64,000 nucleotides of DNA from contig JAUCBJ010006747.1 in NCBI GenBank assembly GCA_032718475.1, positions 1-64,000 on the forward strand. Reading direction: 5' to 3'. Below are positions 12,641 through 23,018 of the stretch, piece by piece. The DNA is from Nemertoderma westbladi (lineage: Eukaryota; Xenacoelomorpha; Nemertodermatida; Nemertodermatidae). Each line of letters begins with the position of its first letter. Position 1 is the first letter of the stretch. The translations under genes were made by a program, and so were the position numbers. Under the pieces are notes generated by a model. That model was not told where the DNA came from, did no database searches, and saw nothing but the letters and a program-made list of their open reading frames with translations.

Positions 12641-12852
12641 GTGGCTTCATCTGACTCCACTTCTGGGGTAGGCTTCCCCTTGCAAGTTAGGGGGGACTGA
12701 CATCCGTCCGCCGGATGATAACAGCGTTCCTGGTCCCGGATGCCGTGTCCCCACTGGCGCCGACGCTGTTGCGGCTAAGTGGGCCGATCCGGGCGCCAGG
12801 TGCCTATCATCCAGTTGGTTTTGACAGTTGTAATATATCGTCGAGTGGGGAT

Positions 12853-13950
12853 TCATTTCATCCCTCGATGTCCAATTATTATTGTTTCCTCCTTCGTTAC
12901 CATGTGGTAACGCATGTGATACCTTGGAATTTTTCCCAAGCTGGTGATTGGGGATATTCCAGTGCCGAATGACATCCTATCGTCCTTTGTCCTGGCTAAG
13001 GTACTAGACAGGTAGTTAGGTCTGGGGCGTTCTAGACAAGCTGTACGAAAGATATTATGGGAGTTTGGGACTTCATTGGGTATTTCTTTAGTTACAATTG
13101 GTGCCCCTAGTGGTGGTACAACATCTCTATTGCGGAAGGGGGTTGCTGTCATGGTCGGGTATGGAACTACTACTGGATCGATCGGCTCGGCTGATGTACC
13201 GCGCAATGGGGCTGCAACCAACTGAGGTGGTTCCCGTTCCCGTGGATCTATATAGATCTCGAACCCGGGATCGTTTGGCTCAACTTCCTCCTGTAACCTA
13301 CCCAGGGGGGGCCGCGAATCCAGCGTTCTTGGATGATCTAAATCCGTCTGCTTTGGGGGTATCCTGTTTCTATTATATGGAGGCAGGTCCGGCAGTGCCA
13401 CTCTAACAGCTCTCTTTTGTCTGCCTCGAGAGTGGCTACCACTTTCACTAGCGTCGGTGGAGTTTCCTTCATCCGACGAAGCATAAGTCCCTTTATTTGG
13501 CCCGTCTTGTCCTTTATTAAAACCTAACTTCTCTTTGCGCCGATTTTCGCTTATTCTTTTTAGCGCTATTTGGTCTCGCAAAGCTAATTTCTGCTGGTCA
13601 GCTTCCAACTGCAATCTAGCTGTTTCCTTAACCGTTTCCAACTGTAGTTTATTACGTCACTGATTTGCGTTTAACTGCAACTCCATTACCAAGATTTCCT
13701 TATCCGCCGTACGCCCTTCTGCTTGTGCTTGCCCATCACGCTCGGCTTCTATTCCTTCTAGAACTGCCATTGATTCAGGGCTAGAGGGGGCTAAACCCTT
13801 TAACCTCCTACGCAGTTTTGCCTCTCCTACTATGGATATATAGGGCTGTAGGTAACGTGATATCGCATCCATGTCCTCACCTTCTCCAGAATCCTCTGAG
13901 TCTGTGCGCAGATTGCTTGGTGCTATGGTTCCGGAACAGACTATGTCCAC
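12853..13950 (-). pseudogene. BEL/Pao gag N-terminal region
   Basis: Two consecutive minus-strand frames, 13950-13657 and 13641-12853, separated by one stop or frame break. The translation begins with an acidic segment and Glu/Lys/Gln-rich helices, including 'RDQIALKRISENRRKEK', consistent with a coiled coil. A long Pro/Arg-rich low-complexity tail follows. No enzymatic motif is present. Its position upstream of DUF1759 and the knuckles suggests the gag N-terminus; the assignment rests mainly on context. Confidence 0.45.
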
Positions 13951-13957
13951 ACCCGGG

Positions 13958-14661
13958 CATCAATGTTTATTGTTTATTTAAAAAAATTTTGTAAAATACA
14001 TCGTTTGCCAGTTGGGCCTAGTTTATTTAATACTGGGTTAATTTTTCGTTTGAGTTTTTATATTGTATTTCTTTGTATTTCTGCAGCCGTTGGCGGTGGT
14101 GGTGGTGCGGCTGCACCGGCAGCTTCTGCGTCCAACACCATGATGAATTTTGTGATGCCGGGAGCTGGGGGTAGAAAGCAACCTCAACAATCGAACCATG
14201 AGAAGGATTATGGATGTTGAAATGCGTTACAAATTCAAGTACCGGTACACTCTGGGGCGACGAAGTAAGCGGACTTAGCATACGGGTCCCGCTGTTTCAA
14301 CATTTGTCTGTCTGTCCATAACTGTCGGGTCGGTCAGTCTAAGTCTAACCTATCTGTCAACAAATCTTTGAAGACTAATAACTCAAGTCAATTTTTGATC
14401 AAATTAAACCAAACTGGGTAGGCCTATACAATATGTAGTCTATCGAAAGTCTGAAATATAAATTGCGTGGGAGGACTCAGCAGTTCTCCAGTCACCCGCT
14501 TGAGGGCCACTAGATAACGGTTGAAATAGTGGAACCCTGTATGATAAGGCTCCCACGAAGGTGTACTGTACATCACAGGCTATTGTTACAGTAGTTGTTG
14601 CATGTTTTTATCGGATACTGTAGGCATACCTTGTCTGCAGTAAGTTGTTATTTTAATATTA
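13958..14661 (+). repeat. Duplicated copy of host exon 2 and its flanks
   Basis: About 700 bp nearly identical to 54748-55531. Both start at 'catcaatgtttattg' and end near 'gttattttaatatta'. The duplication includes intron end, splice acceptor, exon and 3' flank. The copy lacks most of the proline/glutamine-coding part of the exon. A still shorter piece of the same 3' flank recurs at 58864-58990. Confidence 0.85.
14087..14220 (+). pseudogene. Orphan copy of exon 2 of the small membrane-protein gene
   Basis: Keeps the polypyrimidine tract and CAG acceptor ending at 14086, the same phase, the Ala/Gly-rich start, 'NTMMNFVMPGAG' and the C-terminal His-Glu-Lys-Asp...Gly-Cys followed by TGA. Relative to 54875-55101 it has lost the Pro-Gln-Tyr repeats and the PPxY motif, and has Asp-Tyr-Gly-Cys instead of Asp-Ser-Gly-Cys at the end. 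No first exon with signal peptide and membrane segment is visible nearby, so it is probably non-functional unless spliced to an exon outside this window. Confidence 0.65.
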
Positions 14662-16743
14662 TTGCTGAAAACATTGTATACTGTTTGTTCTTCAGGTGCT
14701 TTATTAGTACTAGTTGGTGCTCGCAATTACCAATATTATTAATACAACGAAATATCACTGAATATCACTGATGGTCGGTCAACCGCCAAAAGATCCAATA
14801 GGAGTCTAGAAATTCACGAATTCACAAATTCTAGAAATGGCAGGCTACCAACCGACATTCAATACAACCCCCCTTCCCCCCACCCCCCCCCCCCCCCCCT
14901 CCCCCAACATGCCATACCGTTCCCTTACGTGCAAATACGTTCCCTTAAGTGCAAATGAATAAACACATCAGAAAATTATAAAAACATAATTGAATTAGGA
15001 CGGATGATAGAGGCCGACACGTGTTTGTCCTGGTTAATTTTTGCGCAAATTGAGCCTTTCAAATATGTCTGTACATTGTCCATTAGTTCTAGTGCGCTCT
15101 TTGTGGACAGTGCTACTAGTCCCTTTGTAATAGTATTAGTGTACCGATCCTTAGTAGTCCCTTTGTATTAGTATTAGTGTACCGAGAGAAAGCCGCCGCA
15201 ATATTACATTATTATAACAACATATCCATTGGGTAAGAAAGTGGAGGAGAGCCAGCCCGTCTCTTAATTTTTTACTTTATATTACGCGATCAATTTTCAC
15301 TCATCTCGTCATGAACCCAACATGTATGTAACCTTTTGTTAAATTTGTTGGCTATGCGTTTGCGGTTGTTTGGGCGGAGTGTGGTAGGCCTACACTTTTC
15401 ACACTTAAATATTTTGGTTGTTAAATGTTACAGGGCATAGCGATCTGAGATATTTCATTTATATTTTATTATGAGAGGAAGAAGAACATACAACGTTATT
15501 TACTATATATGTAACGAAATAATTGTTTTCGGGTTTAACTTGGAAGCCTCCAATGGAAGTTGATATACAATTATATATAAATTATTTCCATAGTCATGGC
15601 AGCATGGTCATTCACCCGTCTTTAGTTAGAAATTTGTTTGCATGAAAGACAGTTTAGTTTAGTTTTTACTGATTTATTATCTCTTATCTGGCTGGGGTAA
15701 TAATATAGGATAGGATAAATGGAAGCAAAGTGTGGCAGTGACAAATATTTCCCCGACACCCTAGCATGTCTTAAGTATATGATATCACAAAGGGGGAAGT
15801 TTGGATTCACTGCATAAATGCAGTTCACCAAACTTCCCCCGAATGCACACTGTAACTTCCCACTTCCCCCAAATATCCACTGTTGAATTAATTTGAAGCG
15901 ATATAATAAGTACAAAATTGTGCGAGTTTTTAATTGTGTGGTCCATTTGTTATTTGATCTCTATTTATTGTTTAAAGTGCTTTTAATATCACACTGGTTT
16001 TTAGAATATTAGAACCTTATGTTTTATTAATTTACCCAATTGAGCCCTTATAAGGGCCGGTTATTTGTACGCATATCCCTAATGCGCTCAGTATGGTCCA
16101 AACAACATATTAATATGAAAATAAAGTATCTGCAAAGAAAAGAACCCAATACTATATAATTTGACCTTATTAAAAAATTTGCACTTTTGCAAACTTATTT
16201 GTACAAGTGCACTTTAGCAGATCGTAATGGTGGCTCTTATTTAACAAACTTATGTTTATCCTCTATCGATCTACGATTGTGTATGATCAAGTGTCAGTCG
16301 CTAAAAGTGTCAAAAATACAATTTAATAAATCTCGACATTTGCGATTTTGGACCATATTCATGGACAATTTAAGTCACGTTATAGACATAAAAAAGTTAA
16401 ACACATGTTACGATTATAGTTAGAAATCACTCTAAATTACATTTTAATCCAAAAAATAACATTCTATGATGAATAGAACTGGAAATAATAATGTTTAAAA
16501 TGTATAAAAAATGTGCACTTTTTAAGTGCATTTTGCACTAAGTGCACATAAGTCTTTTCCCAAGTTGTATCCTATTTCACACACTACAATATATCCTCTA
16601 TCCAATGAAAAACGTTTCAGATTAAACGGCCCAGTAGAACCAAAGTTATTGATGTTTAAAAAGAGTCACTCGAAAATTTCAAATTCTCTTGTGGATATCA
16701 ATCACGTCAACGATACCTAAGTTCGCGGGTACGAAATCCAATA
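14662..16743. other. Intergenic, with short repeats and a hairpin
   Basis: No gene is supported. Contents: a C-rich tract near 14870-14905; an imperfect ~50-bp direct duplication at about 15117-15184 ('agtccctttgta...gtgtaccg' twice); and a 49-nt near-perfect hairpin at 15792-15840. The short frames at 15622-15915, 16187-16423 and 16526-16720 have no recognisable features. Confidence 0.5.
15792..15840. repeat. Hairpin-forming inverted repeat
   Basis: Arms begin 'gggggaagtttgg' and end 'ccaaacttccccc' around 'actgcataaatgcagt', giving a nearly continuous 49-nt stem-loop. It might be the centre of a small foldback element; no target duplication was identified. Confidence 0.7.
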
Positions 16744-17889
16744 TTGACCATTCTTATAGGGTTACAAACAAGGCCAAGTAAAATGGGGGTAACCACAATC
16801 TCCAGCAAAAACGCGGTCATGAAGATGAGGATGGGACGGTGTAGAATCGAAGCGATGACACCAGGGTGCGACTATGGGGCTACGTTCGAACCCATAAAAA
16901 TAATAGAGTCGATCAATATTAATGCCAGGCGACCTACAAAGATCGAGATCGAGCAATACCGGTACCTGGACGAGATCGACTACTCCGTACCTGAACTGGA
17001 CGCCCCGAAAGTGTCTCTCATAGTCGGCATGGATTGTCCGACAGCGCACGAGAGGCTAGAAACCATTTTCGGCAATGACAGAGAGCGAGACCCGATGGCC
17101 ATTCTCATGCTTTTTGGGTGGACGCTCACTGGCCCAATGAAGACGAGGGCCCCGTTGGCGTATCCGAAACATCTGGATGCATGCTGTCCAGTACCATGGA
17201 GGAAGGATATCAGAAGTCAAGGACGGGTGATGGGGAGGTCCCATATGAGAAGCAGCCCGGGAAAGGATATCAGGAGTCGGGGGTGGGTATGGATCTGGAT
17301 CCACGTATAGTGGAAAGGGTGGAGGACGAATCCGGAGAAGTACCATTGGTAGAGGAGACAGGACGACAAGTAACAGCAAGGGAGTGGGCGGAGGAGAATG
17401 GGTTCGATGCACAGGACCTAGAGGCGGTGGGATGGGACAAAGAAGTCCCTGGCGAGTATCGGTAAGGGAATGGGGAAGAGTGGATGGCGAGGTATCCGGA
17501 GAGATGTCTGGAAGAGACACCGATCTTAGAGGGTATAAAGAATATACCGATACTAAGGAGGTCGAATAAGAAGACAAGGTGGAAAGGGAGAGGAGCCGAT
17601 GATAAAGGGTAATGGAGATAGGAAAGTTAGAGGAGACGTGTTGCACACGGGGCTGGCAGAATGCGAGGGGGCATTAAATGGTAAGCCGTTTAATTTAAAG
17701 GATGACCAAGGGTCATCGGGGGCTTTAACGCCGGCGCACATATTGAGGGGGAGGCCAGCAGAGGTGGCATGTACCAATGATGATGACATGAAGGGCGGCA
17801 TTCTACCGCCAAGTGATGACAAGATGAAGGGTGGTGAGACGGGATGGGTGGAGGGTGGGAAGACAATGAGGAGTTCTGTGAGGAGATAG
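16744..17889 (+). pseudogene. Second BEL/Pao relic: protease and integrase-tail fragments
   Basis: The plus frame from 16744 (TTG, not a true start) contains 'VSLIVGMDCPTAHE' and 'DPMAILMLFGWTLTGP', matching the A17 protease end and the following linker of BEL/Pao Pol. After intervening frame-broken sequence, 17599-17889 carries 'ECEGALNGKPFN' and 'LTPAHILRGRP', the C-terminal signature of BEL/Pao integrases. Reverse transcriptase and most of the integrase core are missing between them. It has the same orientation as the candidate LTR at 44271-44892, on the far side of the Polinton. Confidence 0.6.
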
Positions 17890-19719
17890 AAAGATCCGAT
17901 CTTAGGGTGGAGGAGAAGGGAAAGTCAGATCCAAGAGATTTGGAATCGATAAGGAGAGTGGGGCGGAGAATAAGAGGAACTACAGGGGGGCAGTGGAGAG
18001 TTGCCTGCTGGAGGAATCGCCCTTAGGTTGTTGAGTCGTCCAATATATTGGACTGAGGGGGGTGGGAATGAGGGCGAGACGCCCTTCCCACACACTAAAC
18101 AAAAATAAAATAAAAATAAAATAAAATAAGTAGTAAAACATTAGTAGCAAGGTACGCTGTAGGTAGACATTATGTACGTCTGATGGGTATGGACGTACCA
18201 ACGTACATAATACATAGGTGTAGGTAGTTACAATTACGTACGTCGGACGGGTGCAAAATGTACCAACGTACCTAATTTACATACGAACTATTGTGGGCAC
18301 TGAGGGCGCCACATGAGGAGTTGAGGGGGGGTATGTACGCATACCGTAGTAGAAGGGTACGCAGTACCATAAGTACGTAACATGTACTATTGTGGGCACT
18401 GAGGGCGCCACGTGAGGAGTTGAGGGGGGTATGTACGCATACTGTAGTAGAAGGGTATGCAGTACCATAGTGAGGATTAGGAGGGGTATACATTGCGTAT
18501 GTCTGATGGGCACAATGTGCCAACAACGTATGTAATAAATACCAGCACAAGCCGGGTCAATGGGACCAATAATTATACATAATGCGTACAATAGTGGGCA
18601 TTGAGGGCGCCACGTGAGGAGATGAGGGGGATATGTAGGCATGGTAGGATAGACTGTGTAGGCCGCACGAACTAGACTACTGTAGCGCATAGCCCGTAGT
18701 GCAGAGTTAGAACATTGCTACAGAGCCAGAAGGTTGTCTGGTAGGAAGCTAGTACAAGAGTAAGAAAATTGTAGCTAGTCTTCTCTGTAGACAAGTAGTG
18801 ATGAATTACTTACATAGTAATTGAGTAGTAGATAATGTAATAGAACGTCAATTGAGGTTGGGGAGTGAACACAGCACTGAAGAATCAGTGGTAAATTGGC
18901 ACATAGAGGACGATCACTCATACGAAACACTGGCAGAACGCAGATAGGAGGTAGACCATCACTGATTTAAACAAATTAAGACCATACTTCGTTATATCTT
19001 ACCCTACTGAGCCTTTCTAAGGCACCACCAGTCTGGTGAGAGAGGAGAATCGTGATGGCGGAGAAACTATGAAGGAGTTTATCGTATTCCATGGAGAGGG
19101 GCGGATATATATGGTCCCGGATGACGTGGAGACAGTAGAGAATGACGGTGGGACAAGAAAGGGGTCAGGAGGGTCGAGTAGAACTATATTGCTGCATTTA
19201 GTGGCGGTGAACGGAGATATTTTTCTATTTGATCTAGCGACCTATGGTAGAAAGACTGGGCCAAAGTTGAACCACCTACCGGATGCGATGCAGAAGCTAG
19301 TAAGGTCAAAGACTACGATCGAGATTGGATCGGTGATACGCGGCAATGTGGAGAGGATTATTGGACCGGGCACCCCAAATCTTCTGGCCATGCAGGTAGT
19401 CTGCATGGCTATGACGAAACCAGGTGGATTAGGATTGGTGGATAACACGGGACAATAGGGAGTCGTGGTCATGGGTCAGTTGATGGGGCTCATGCCGATG
19501 GAGTGGAACAAGTTCCGAGAGGAATACGGTGTGGGACTTGTGAATTCATTCAAGTGGGGGCGAGACGGGGAGAGACGAGTTATATCACTTCCGAAAGGGG
19601 GGCTTAAAACACGTCGTGTAGACGAATATATAATGTATAATATACATACTATAGTCAGATATAACCTTTTCCAATTAGCTACTGGGACTGGGGACTAATT
19701 GACTGGAACAGGAGGATAA
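17890..19719. other. Probable 3' non-coding part of BEL/Pao relic, with unidentified ORFs and repeats
   Basis: GGA-rich plus-strand sequence. It includes three imperfect copies of a segment containing 'gggcactgagggcgccac' (about 18286, 18384 and 18590). A plus frame at 19036-19458 (140 codons from GTG; first ATG about 19069) and another at 19465-19698 have unfamiliar translations. The first includes 'HLVAVNGDIFLFDLATYG'. They may be accessory element ORFs or chance frames; I assign no function. Confidence 0.4.
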
Positions 19720-19725
19720 GACGAG
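19720..19725 (+). other. Polinton target-site duplication, left copy
   Basis: gacgag, identical to the six bases at 43788-43793 directly after the right terminal repeat. Polintons generate 6-bp duplications through their retroviral-type integrase, so this pins the left boundary to the base. Confidence 0.93.
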
Positions 19726-20135
19726 AGTAGTAGGAGAAGCAGTGTCCCCCTCATAGTCCTCCCTAGCTTGGGCTATGGGCATTCCATTCGGAGGGCTATT
19801 AAAAATGCCAATTTCCGGTGCTAAATTGTGGTGGGCGCCATATGTCACCATCGGCAGTTGCCATCAACCAATCGTAGCGTAGCCTAACCTCGCGATGCCC
19901 GCCTTACTCGACTACTGACTAACTACTAACCCTAATGTTATTCACCTTTTCGCCACGTTACCACCACTGTATACTGTATTTATGGTGACGACAACGACGA
20001 CGTGGCCGTCTACACGCATCACGCATATATTATATTATATCGATTGCCAACTCAACGATTTACCCACTGCCAAACCAACCAACCAGTATGATACATGAAA
20101 TTCCGCCACGTTCCAGCTACGCGTATACGAGCATT
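19726..20135 (+). repeat. Polinton left terminal inverted repeat
   Basis: Matches the reverse complement of about 43338-43787. Landmarks shared in order: the terminal 'agtagtaggagaagcagtgt', 'cctccctagcttgggctatg', 'gttgccatcaaccaatcgta', 'cgcctta ctcgactactga'-type segment, and 'ctacgcgtatacgagcatt' at the inner end. Similarity stops at about 20135. Confidence 0.92.
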
Positions 20136-20381
20136 AGTGATTATTATTATTATTATTACGCAGAACCAAATAATTTTTGATTATACAGTAGTTCCCTACC
20201 AGCTAATCAACTAACCAATCAATAAACCGAATTTAGGCTATTTCTCAGTTTAAGACCTGTATTATTTTTGAAAATATCTTATATATAATCTCTTGCTTTA
20301 ATCACAATTAATCATTTGTAATGGTTTTAGTTTAAAAGTTTTTACTTTGTTTGTTTGATTTACAATAAAATAAATTAAATA

Positions 20382-20825
20382 ATGTCTTCTAATTCCGATA
20401 TGGTTATGCCAATAGTAAGGCATTCATTTTTTGCAGAAGATGGTGAAGCCTATATTGTTATTGATTATACAATTTACCGTCGGGGAGATGATAAATATAA
20501 AATTGAGTTTTCTGAAAAAGCCAGGAAAGTTTTAAGCTCAATTGATATTGATGCTTCTGATAATAGTATTCATCTCTTAGATTACAACCTGAAAGTTGAG
20601 CATGAGGGAAAATTAATCAATATCTTACTATTATCCATGATAGAGGGGTTAATTGTCATTACACAATACAACGAAGCTGGTGAAAAGTTTGAAATATGGC
20701 TAAATCGGCATAGCCCCTACGAAATTATGTCTTTCTTTATTGTAATGATTTCAAAAGAATCCTTTGTCGAAACTGAAGAATCAACAGATAATGTTGAATA
20801 TGTTGATAATATCATTGATTCTTGA
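20382..20825 (+). CDS. Polinton ORF, unknown 147-aa acidic protein
   Basis: Intact ATG-started ORF, first gene inside the left terminal repeat. The sequence is acidic with alternating hydrophobic strands ('EAYIVIDYTIYRRGDDKYKI', 'HEGKLINILLLSMIEGLIVI') and a very acidic Glu/Asp tail at residues 128-147. The hydrophobic run at about 80-95 could be a buried strand pair; it is too polar overall for a convincing membrane segment. There is no recognisable catalytic motif. It is followed by a strong hairpin at 20865-20914. Early, regulatory or host-interaction genes often sit at Polinton ends, but no function can be assigned. Confidence 0.6.
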   Translation: MSSNSDMVMPIVRHSFFAEDGEAYIVIDYTIYRRGDDKYKIEFSEKARKVLSSIDIDASDNSIHLLDYNLKVEHEGKLINILLLSMIEGLIVITQYNEAGEKFEIWLNRHSPYEIMSFFIVMISKESFVETEESTDNVEYVDNIIDS

Positions 20826-20864
20826 CTTTTCCCGCTATATTATAAATATTTTATGATTATTTAT

Positions 20865-20914
20865 AAAATTTTGATGTTTTTAATTATGAAAAAAAAAAAA
20901 AAAACATCAAATTT
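20865..20914. terminator. A/T-rich hairpin after first Polinton ORF
   Basis: Inverted repeat: left arm 'aaaattttgatgttttt', loop plus A-run, right arm 'aaaaaacatcaaatttt'. It lies 40 bp after the stop of the first ORF and 105 bp before the RING gene. It could end or punctuate a transcript; this is inferred from position only. Confidence 0.4.
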
Positions 20915-21018
20915 TAAATAATCAAAAATTGTAGTAGTAATTGTATATACAGTATAACAGATTTGTTTGTTGTTGTGTATTGAGGTAATTATTTTCAATT
21001 TACTTTAAAATTTGGAAA

Positions 21019-21468
21019 ATGGATATTTTAAATGAAAAATGTCCAGTTTGCTATTCTAAGTTATTGCAACATCGAGATTATTATAAATGTGAAAATAAAC
21101 ATGCAACTTGCGTACAATGTATTGTACAATATTCCGAAATGAATAATTATTGTTCTAAAATTTGTCCTATTTGTCGCGCACCCATATCTAAGTTTAATAT
21201 AAAGTTGGCAAGATACCAACCCTATTATTGGAAAGAGCTTCGAAATATAACTTATATTTCTGCGGAAAGTAATGATCCGGGAGATTTATTTACAATATTG
21301 GAGAATATTTTTTATAGAAATGTAGTACGACGGTGTTGCTACTATATTCCTTATTTTTTTAGCAGCGAACATAAAAAAATCATTAGCGCGAAATTCTCGG
21401 GAAGTGATTTCCAAACCGCCGATGTTACCTATCATTATTTCGCGTATAAAGATGCTCACCATGCTTGA
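21019..21468 (+). CDS. RING-finger protein (Polinton accessory gene)
   Basis: Intact 149-aa ORF. Residues 8-52 form a C3HC4-type RING: C8-x2-C11, C24-x3-H28, C31-x2-C34, C49-P-I-C52, with spacing fitting two zinc sites in cross-brace. The C-terminal ~95 residues are Tyr/Phe-rich, contain 'VVRRCCYYIPYFF' and match nothing I recognise. RING domains recruit E2 ubiquitin-conjugating enzymes, so this is a candidate E3 ligase acting on host proteins, comparable in concept to RING proteins of large DNA viruses. It is not part of the Polinton core set, so it may have been captured from a host. No breaks are seen although neighbours are broken. Confidence 0.78.
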   Translation: MDILNEKCPVCYSKLLQHRDYYKCENKHATCVQCIVQYSEMNNYCSKICPICRAPISKFNIKLARYQPYYWKELRNITYISAESNDPGDLFTILENIFYRNVVRRCCYYIPYFFSSEHKKIISAKFSGSDFQTADVTYHYFAYKDAHHA

Positions 21469-21676
21469 AATTACATTGAAAATGAGTCTATACTATAATT
21501 GGAAATAGCACCTTTTGTTGCAGCGAGCGTCACATACTGTAGTTGTGTCATATGTTAATTAAATATACAGTACTCTAATATTGTAATTGCATCAATTATT
21601 GTTATATACATAGTAATGGTGATGGTTTATTGATATTGATATTTATATTATATATATTATATTGTTGATATATCTT

Positions 21677-21690
21677 AATAATAATAATAA
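21677..21690 (+). promoter_or_regulatory. (ATA)n leader ending at the ATPase start codon
   Basis: 'aataataataataa' directly precedes ATG at 21691. A comparable ATA/TTA run ends at the start codon of the genes at 24373 (plus) and 42670 (minus), and lies just upstream of 22411 and of the POLB start at 41409. Its recurrence at gene starts on both strands suggests a shared promoter or leader element. Confidence 0.4.
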
Positions 21691-22274
21691 ATGGCTGACT
21701 TTAATTCAGGTCCATATAATTTAAACTTTCAAATGGGAACGAGTATGATAATTTCTGGCCCATCTGGTTCTGGAAAGTCAACATTTGTTAGCAATTTAAT
21801 TAAACACAAGAATGGTTGTTTCAACGAAGCCCCATTGCGAGTATTGTATTGTTACGGGAGCAATCCCCCAACTATTCCTGGTATTACTCACCTTTACAAA
21901 GGTTTGCCAGAAAATATAGATAGTTTAGTGAATAGTCGAGATTTATTAATTATAGTTATTAATATGATTTATTAACAGAAACTGAGTCCAGTACAGCTTT
22001 AACTGTATTGTTTACTAAGGTAGCTCATCATTCCAATATATTTATTTGTTTTATAACGCAAAACATGTTTTACGGTGGGAAGCATAACCGCACAAGATCA
22101 ATTAATAGCCATACTTTAGTATTAATGAAAAATCCGCGAGACAGTTTATCGGTTTTAAATTTCGCGAAGCAGATGTTACCAGGGCAGACCAAATTTTTAG
22201 TAGATTCCTATCAAGATGCGACTATTGAACCATTTTCGCATTTCTTAATTGATTTACGACAGGAAACACCCTAA
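21691..22274 (+). pseudogene. FtsK/HerA-type genome-packaging ATPase, frameshifted
   Basis: In Polintons and adenovirus-like viruses this P-loop ATPase pumps DNA into the capsid. The first frame (21691-21975, 94 codons) has the Walker A loop 'GPSGSGKST' at residues 23-31 and reaches the start of the Walker B strand ('DLLIIV') before a stop. The second part continues in another frame to 22274 and carries the sensor-type 'FICFITQN', an Arg/Ser/Asn stretch 'TRSINSHTLVLMKNPRD' and the conserved C-terminal helix. The shift falls around 21950-21985, at the Walker B acidic pair, so an active enzyme cannot be made. A spliced intron is unlikely: the only GT-AG pair there spans 24 nt and would not change frame. 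Total length fits the family (about 195 codons). Confidence 0.85.
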
Positions 22275-22410
22275 CATTTAAGATTTAGATCGGATATATT
22301 TCGTAATCATAATTGTTACATTAAAAATTACATTGACTATAAACGTAGCGATAATAATAATAATAATAAATAATTAATATTTTATAACAATTTTCAATAA
22401 TGTTGCAACA

Positions 22411-22794
22411 ATGAATAGACTTGTGCAGAAATATCGTAACGAACTGGAATTTCTACGCAGCGCTACCCCTCAACAAAGAACTTATTTTATTAACCATACC
22501 GCGAGTAACGAATTAATACAGCTCATTGTAAATACTGCATTAAATGTTCTAAAAGGTAACGTACAATTGACCCCTCATTCATTTAGAAATATTCGCCACT
22601 ATAAAAAGGTATTGAAATCACTCAACCGTAAAACAAAAAATATATCAAGTTACAGAAAAAAGTTAAGCAATCAATCTGGAGGCATACTACCGTTTCTAAT
22701 ACCCTTACTCGGCATTGGTGCGAAACTCGCCGCGAGTGCCGGTGCTGCTGCCGCTGGAGCGGCTATTGCGAAAAAAATTAACCGTGGACGGTAA
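22411..22794 (+). CDS. X-like core or membrane-active protein (putative)
   Basis: Intact 127-aa ORF with pI clearly basic. Residues about 50-90 are Lys/Arg-rich ('LNRKTKNISSYRKKL'). After 'NQSGG' comes a hydrophobic segment 'ILPFLIPLLGIGAKLAASAG' and an Ala-rich helix, ending in a Lys-Lys-Ile-Asn-Arg-Gly-Arg tail. This basic-then-hydrophobic layout and its position between ATPase and integrase recall the small protein called X in adintoviruses, compared to adenovirus core protein X/mu. It would bind packaged DNA or disturb membranes on entry; that is inferred from family context, not shown. An (ATA)n run lies about 40 nt upstream. Confidence 0.6.
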   Translation: MNRLVQKYRNELEFLRSATPQQRTYFINHTASNELIQLIVNTALNVLKGNVQLTPHSFRNIRHYKKVLKSLNRKTKNISSYRKKLSNQSGGILPFLIPLLGIGAKLAASAGAAAAGAAIAKKINRGR

Positions 22795-22796
22795 TA

Positions 22797-22967
22797 ATGG
22801 TTAAAACAGGAGTAACATTTAGAAAATTATATTTAGTATCGAGTAAACCGTTAGCTACTGATTTAAAACCTCAAGATATACCTAGAGTAAATACTACAAA
22901 AAGAAAACCCTTTAAAACATCAACTTCAAAGAAAATAATTAAAAAATTTCAGTTGTTTTTACGGTGA
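22797..22967 (+). CDS. Small basic ORF, 56 aa
   Basis: ATG at 22797, two bases after the stop of the preceding gene, stop TGA at 22965-22967. Very Lys/Arg-rich ('NTTKRKPFK', 'SKKIIKKF') with no acidic residues except two Asp. It lies between the X-like gene and INT, where Polintons often have a short leader ORF. The close spacing suggests co-expression. It could be a small DNA-binding protein or a chance frame. Confidence 0.4.
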   Translation: MVKTGVTFRKLYLVSSKPLATDLKPQDIPRVNTTKRKPFKTSTSKKIIKKFQLFLR

Positions 22968-23018
22968 TGCCCTTTATAAGAGATTTGAATATACATATTA
23001 CTTGCGGTTGTCGAAAAG

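Larger units (their letters stand above)
9431..13950 (-). mobile_element. Decayed BEL/Pao LTR retrotransposon (gag-protease part)
   Basis: Reading on the minus strand, the region contains in order: a coiled-coil and proline-rich gag N-terminus (13950-12853), a capsid-type DUF1759 remnant (about 11460-11120), a gag segment with CCHC-like knuckles (10989-10198), a retropepsin/A17 protease (10229-9767) and the start of the polymerase linker (to 9431). Reverse transcriptase, RNase H and integrase are missing, so the 3' two-thirds has been deleted. Frame breaks separate every piece. A Penelope-like fragment lies inside gag at about 12030-12640. Confidence 0.7.

Noticed and set aside
21955..21978. 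24-nt GT...AG intron in the ATPase
   Set aside because: Too short for splicing and does not change the frame.
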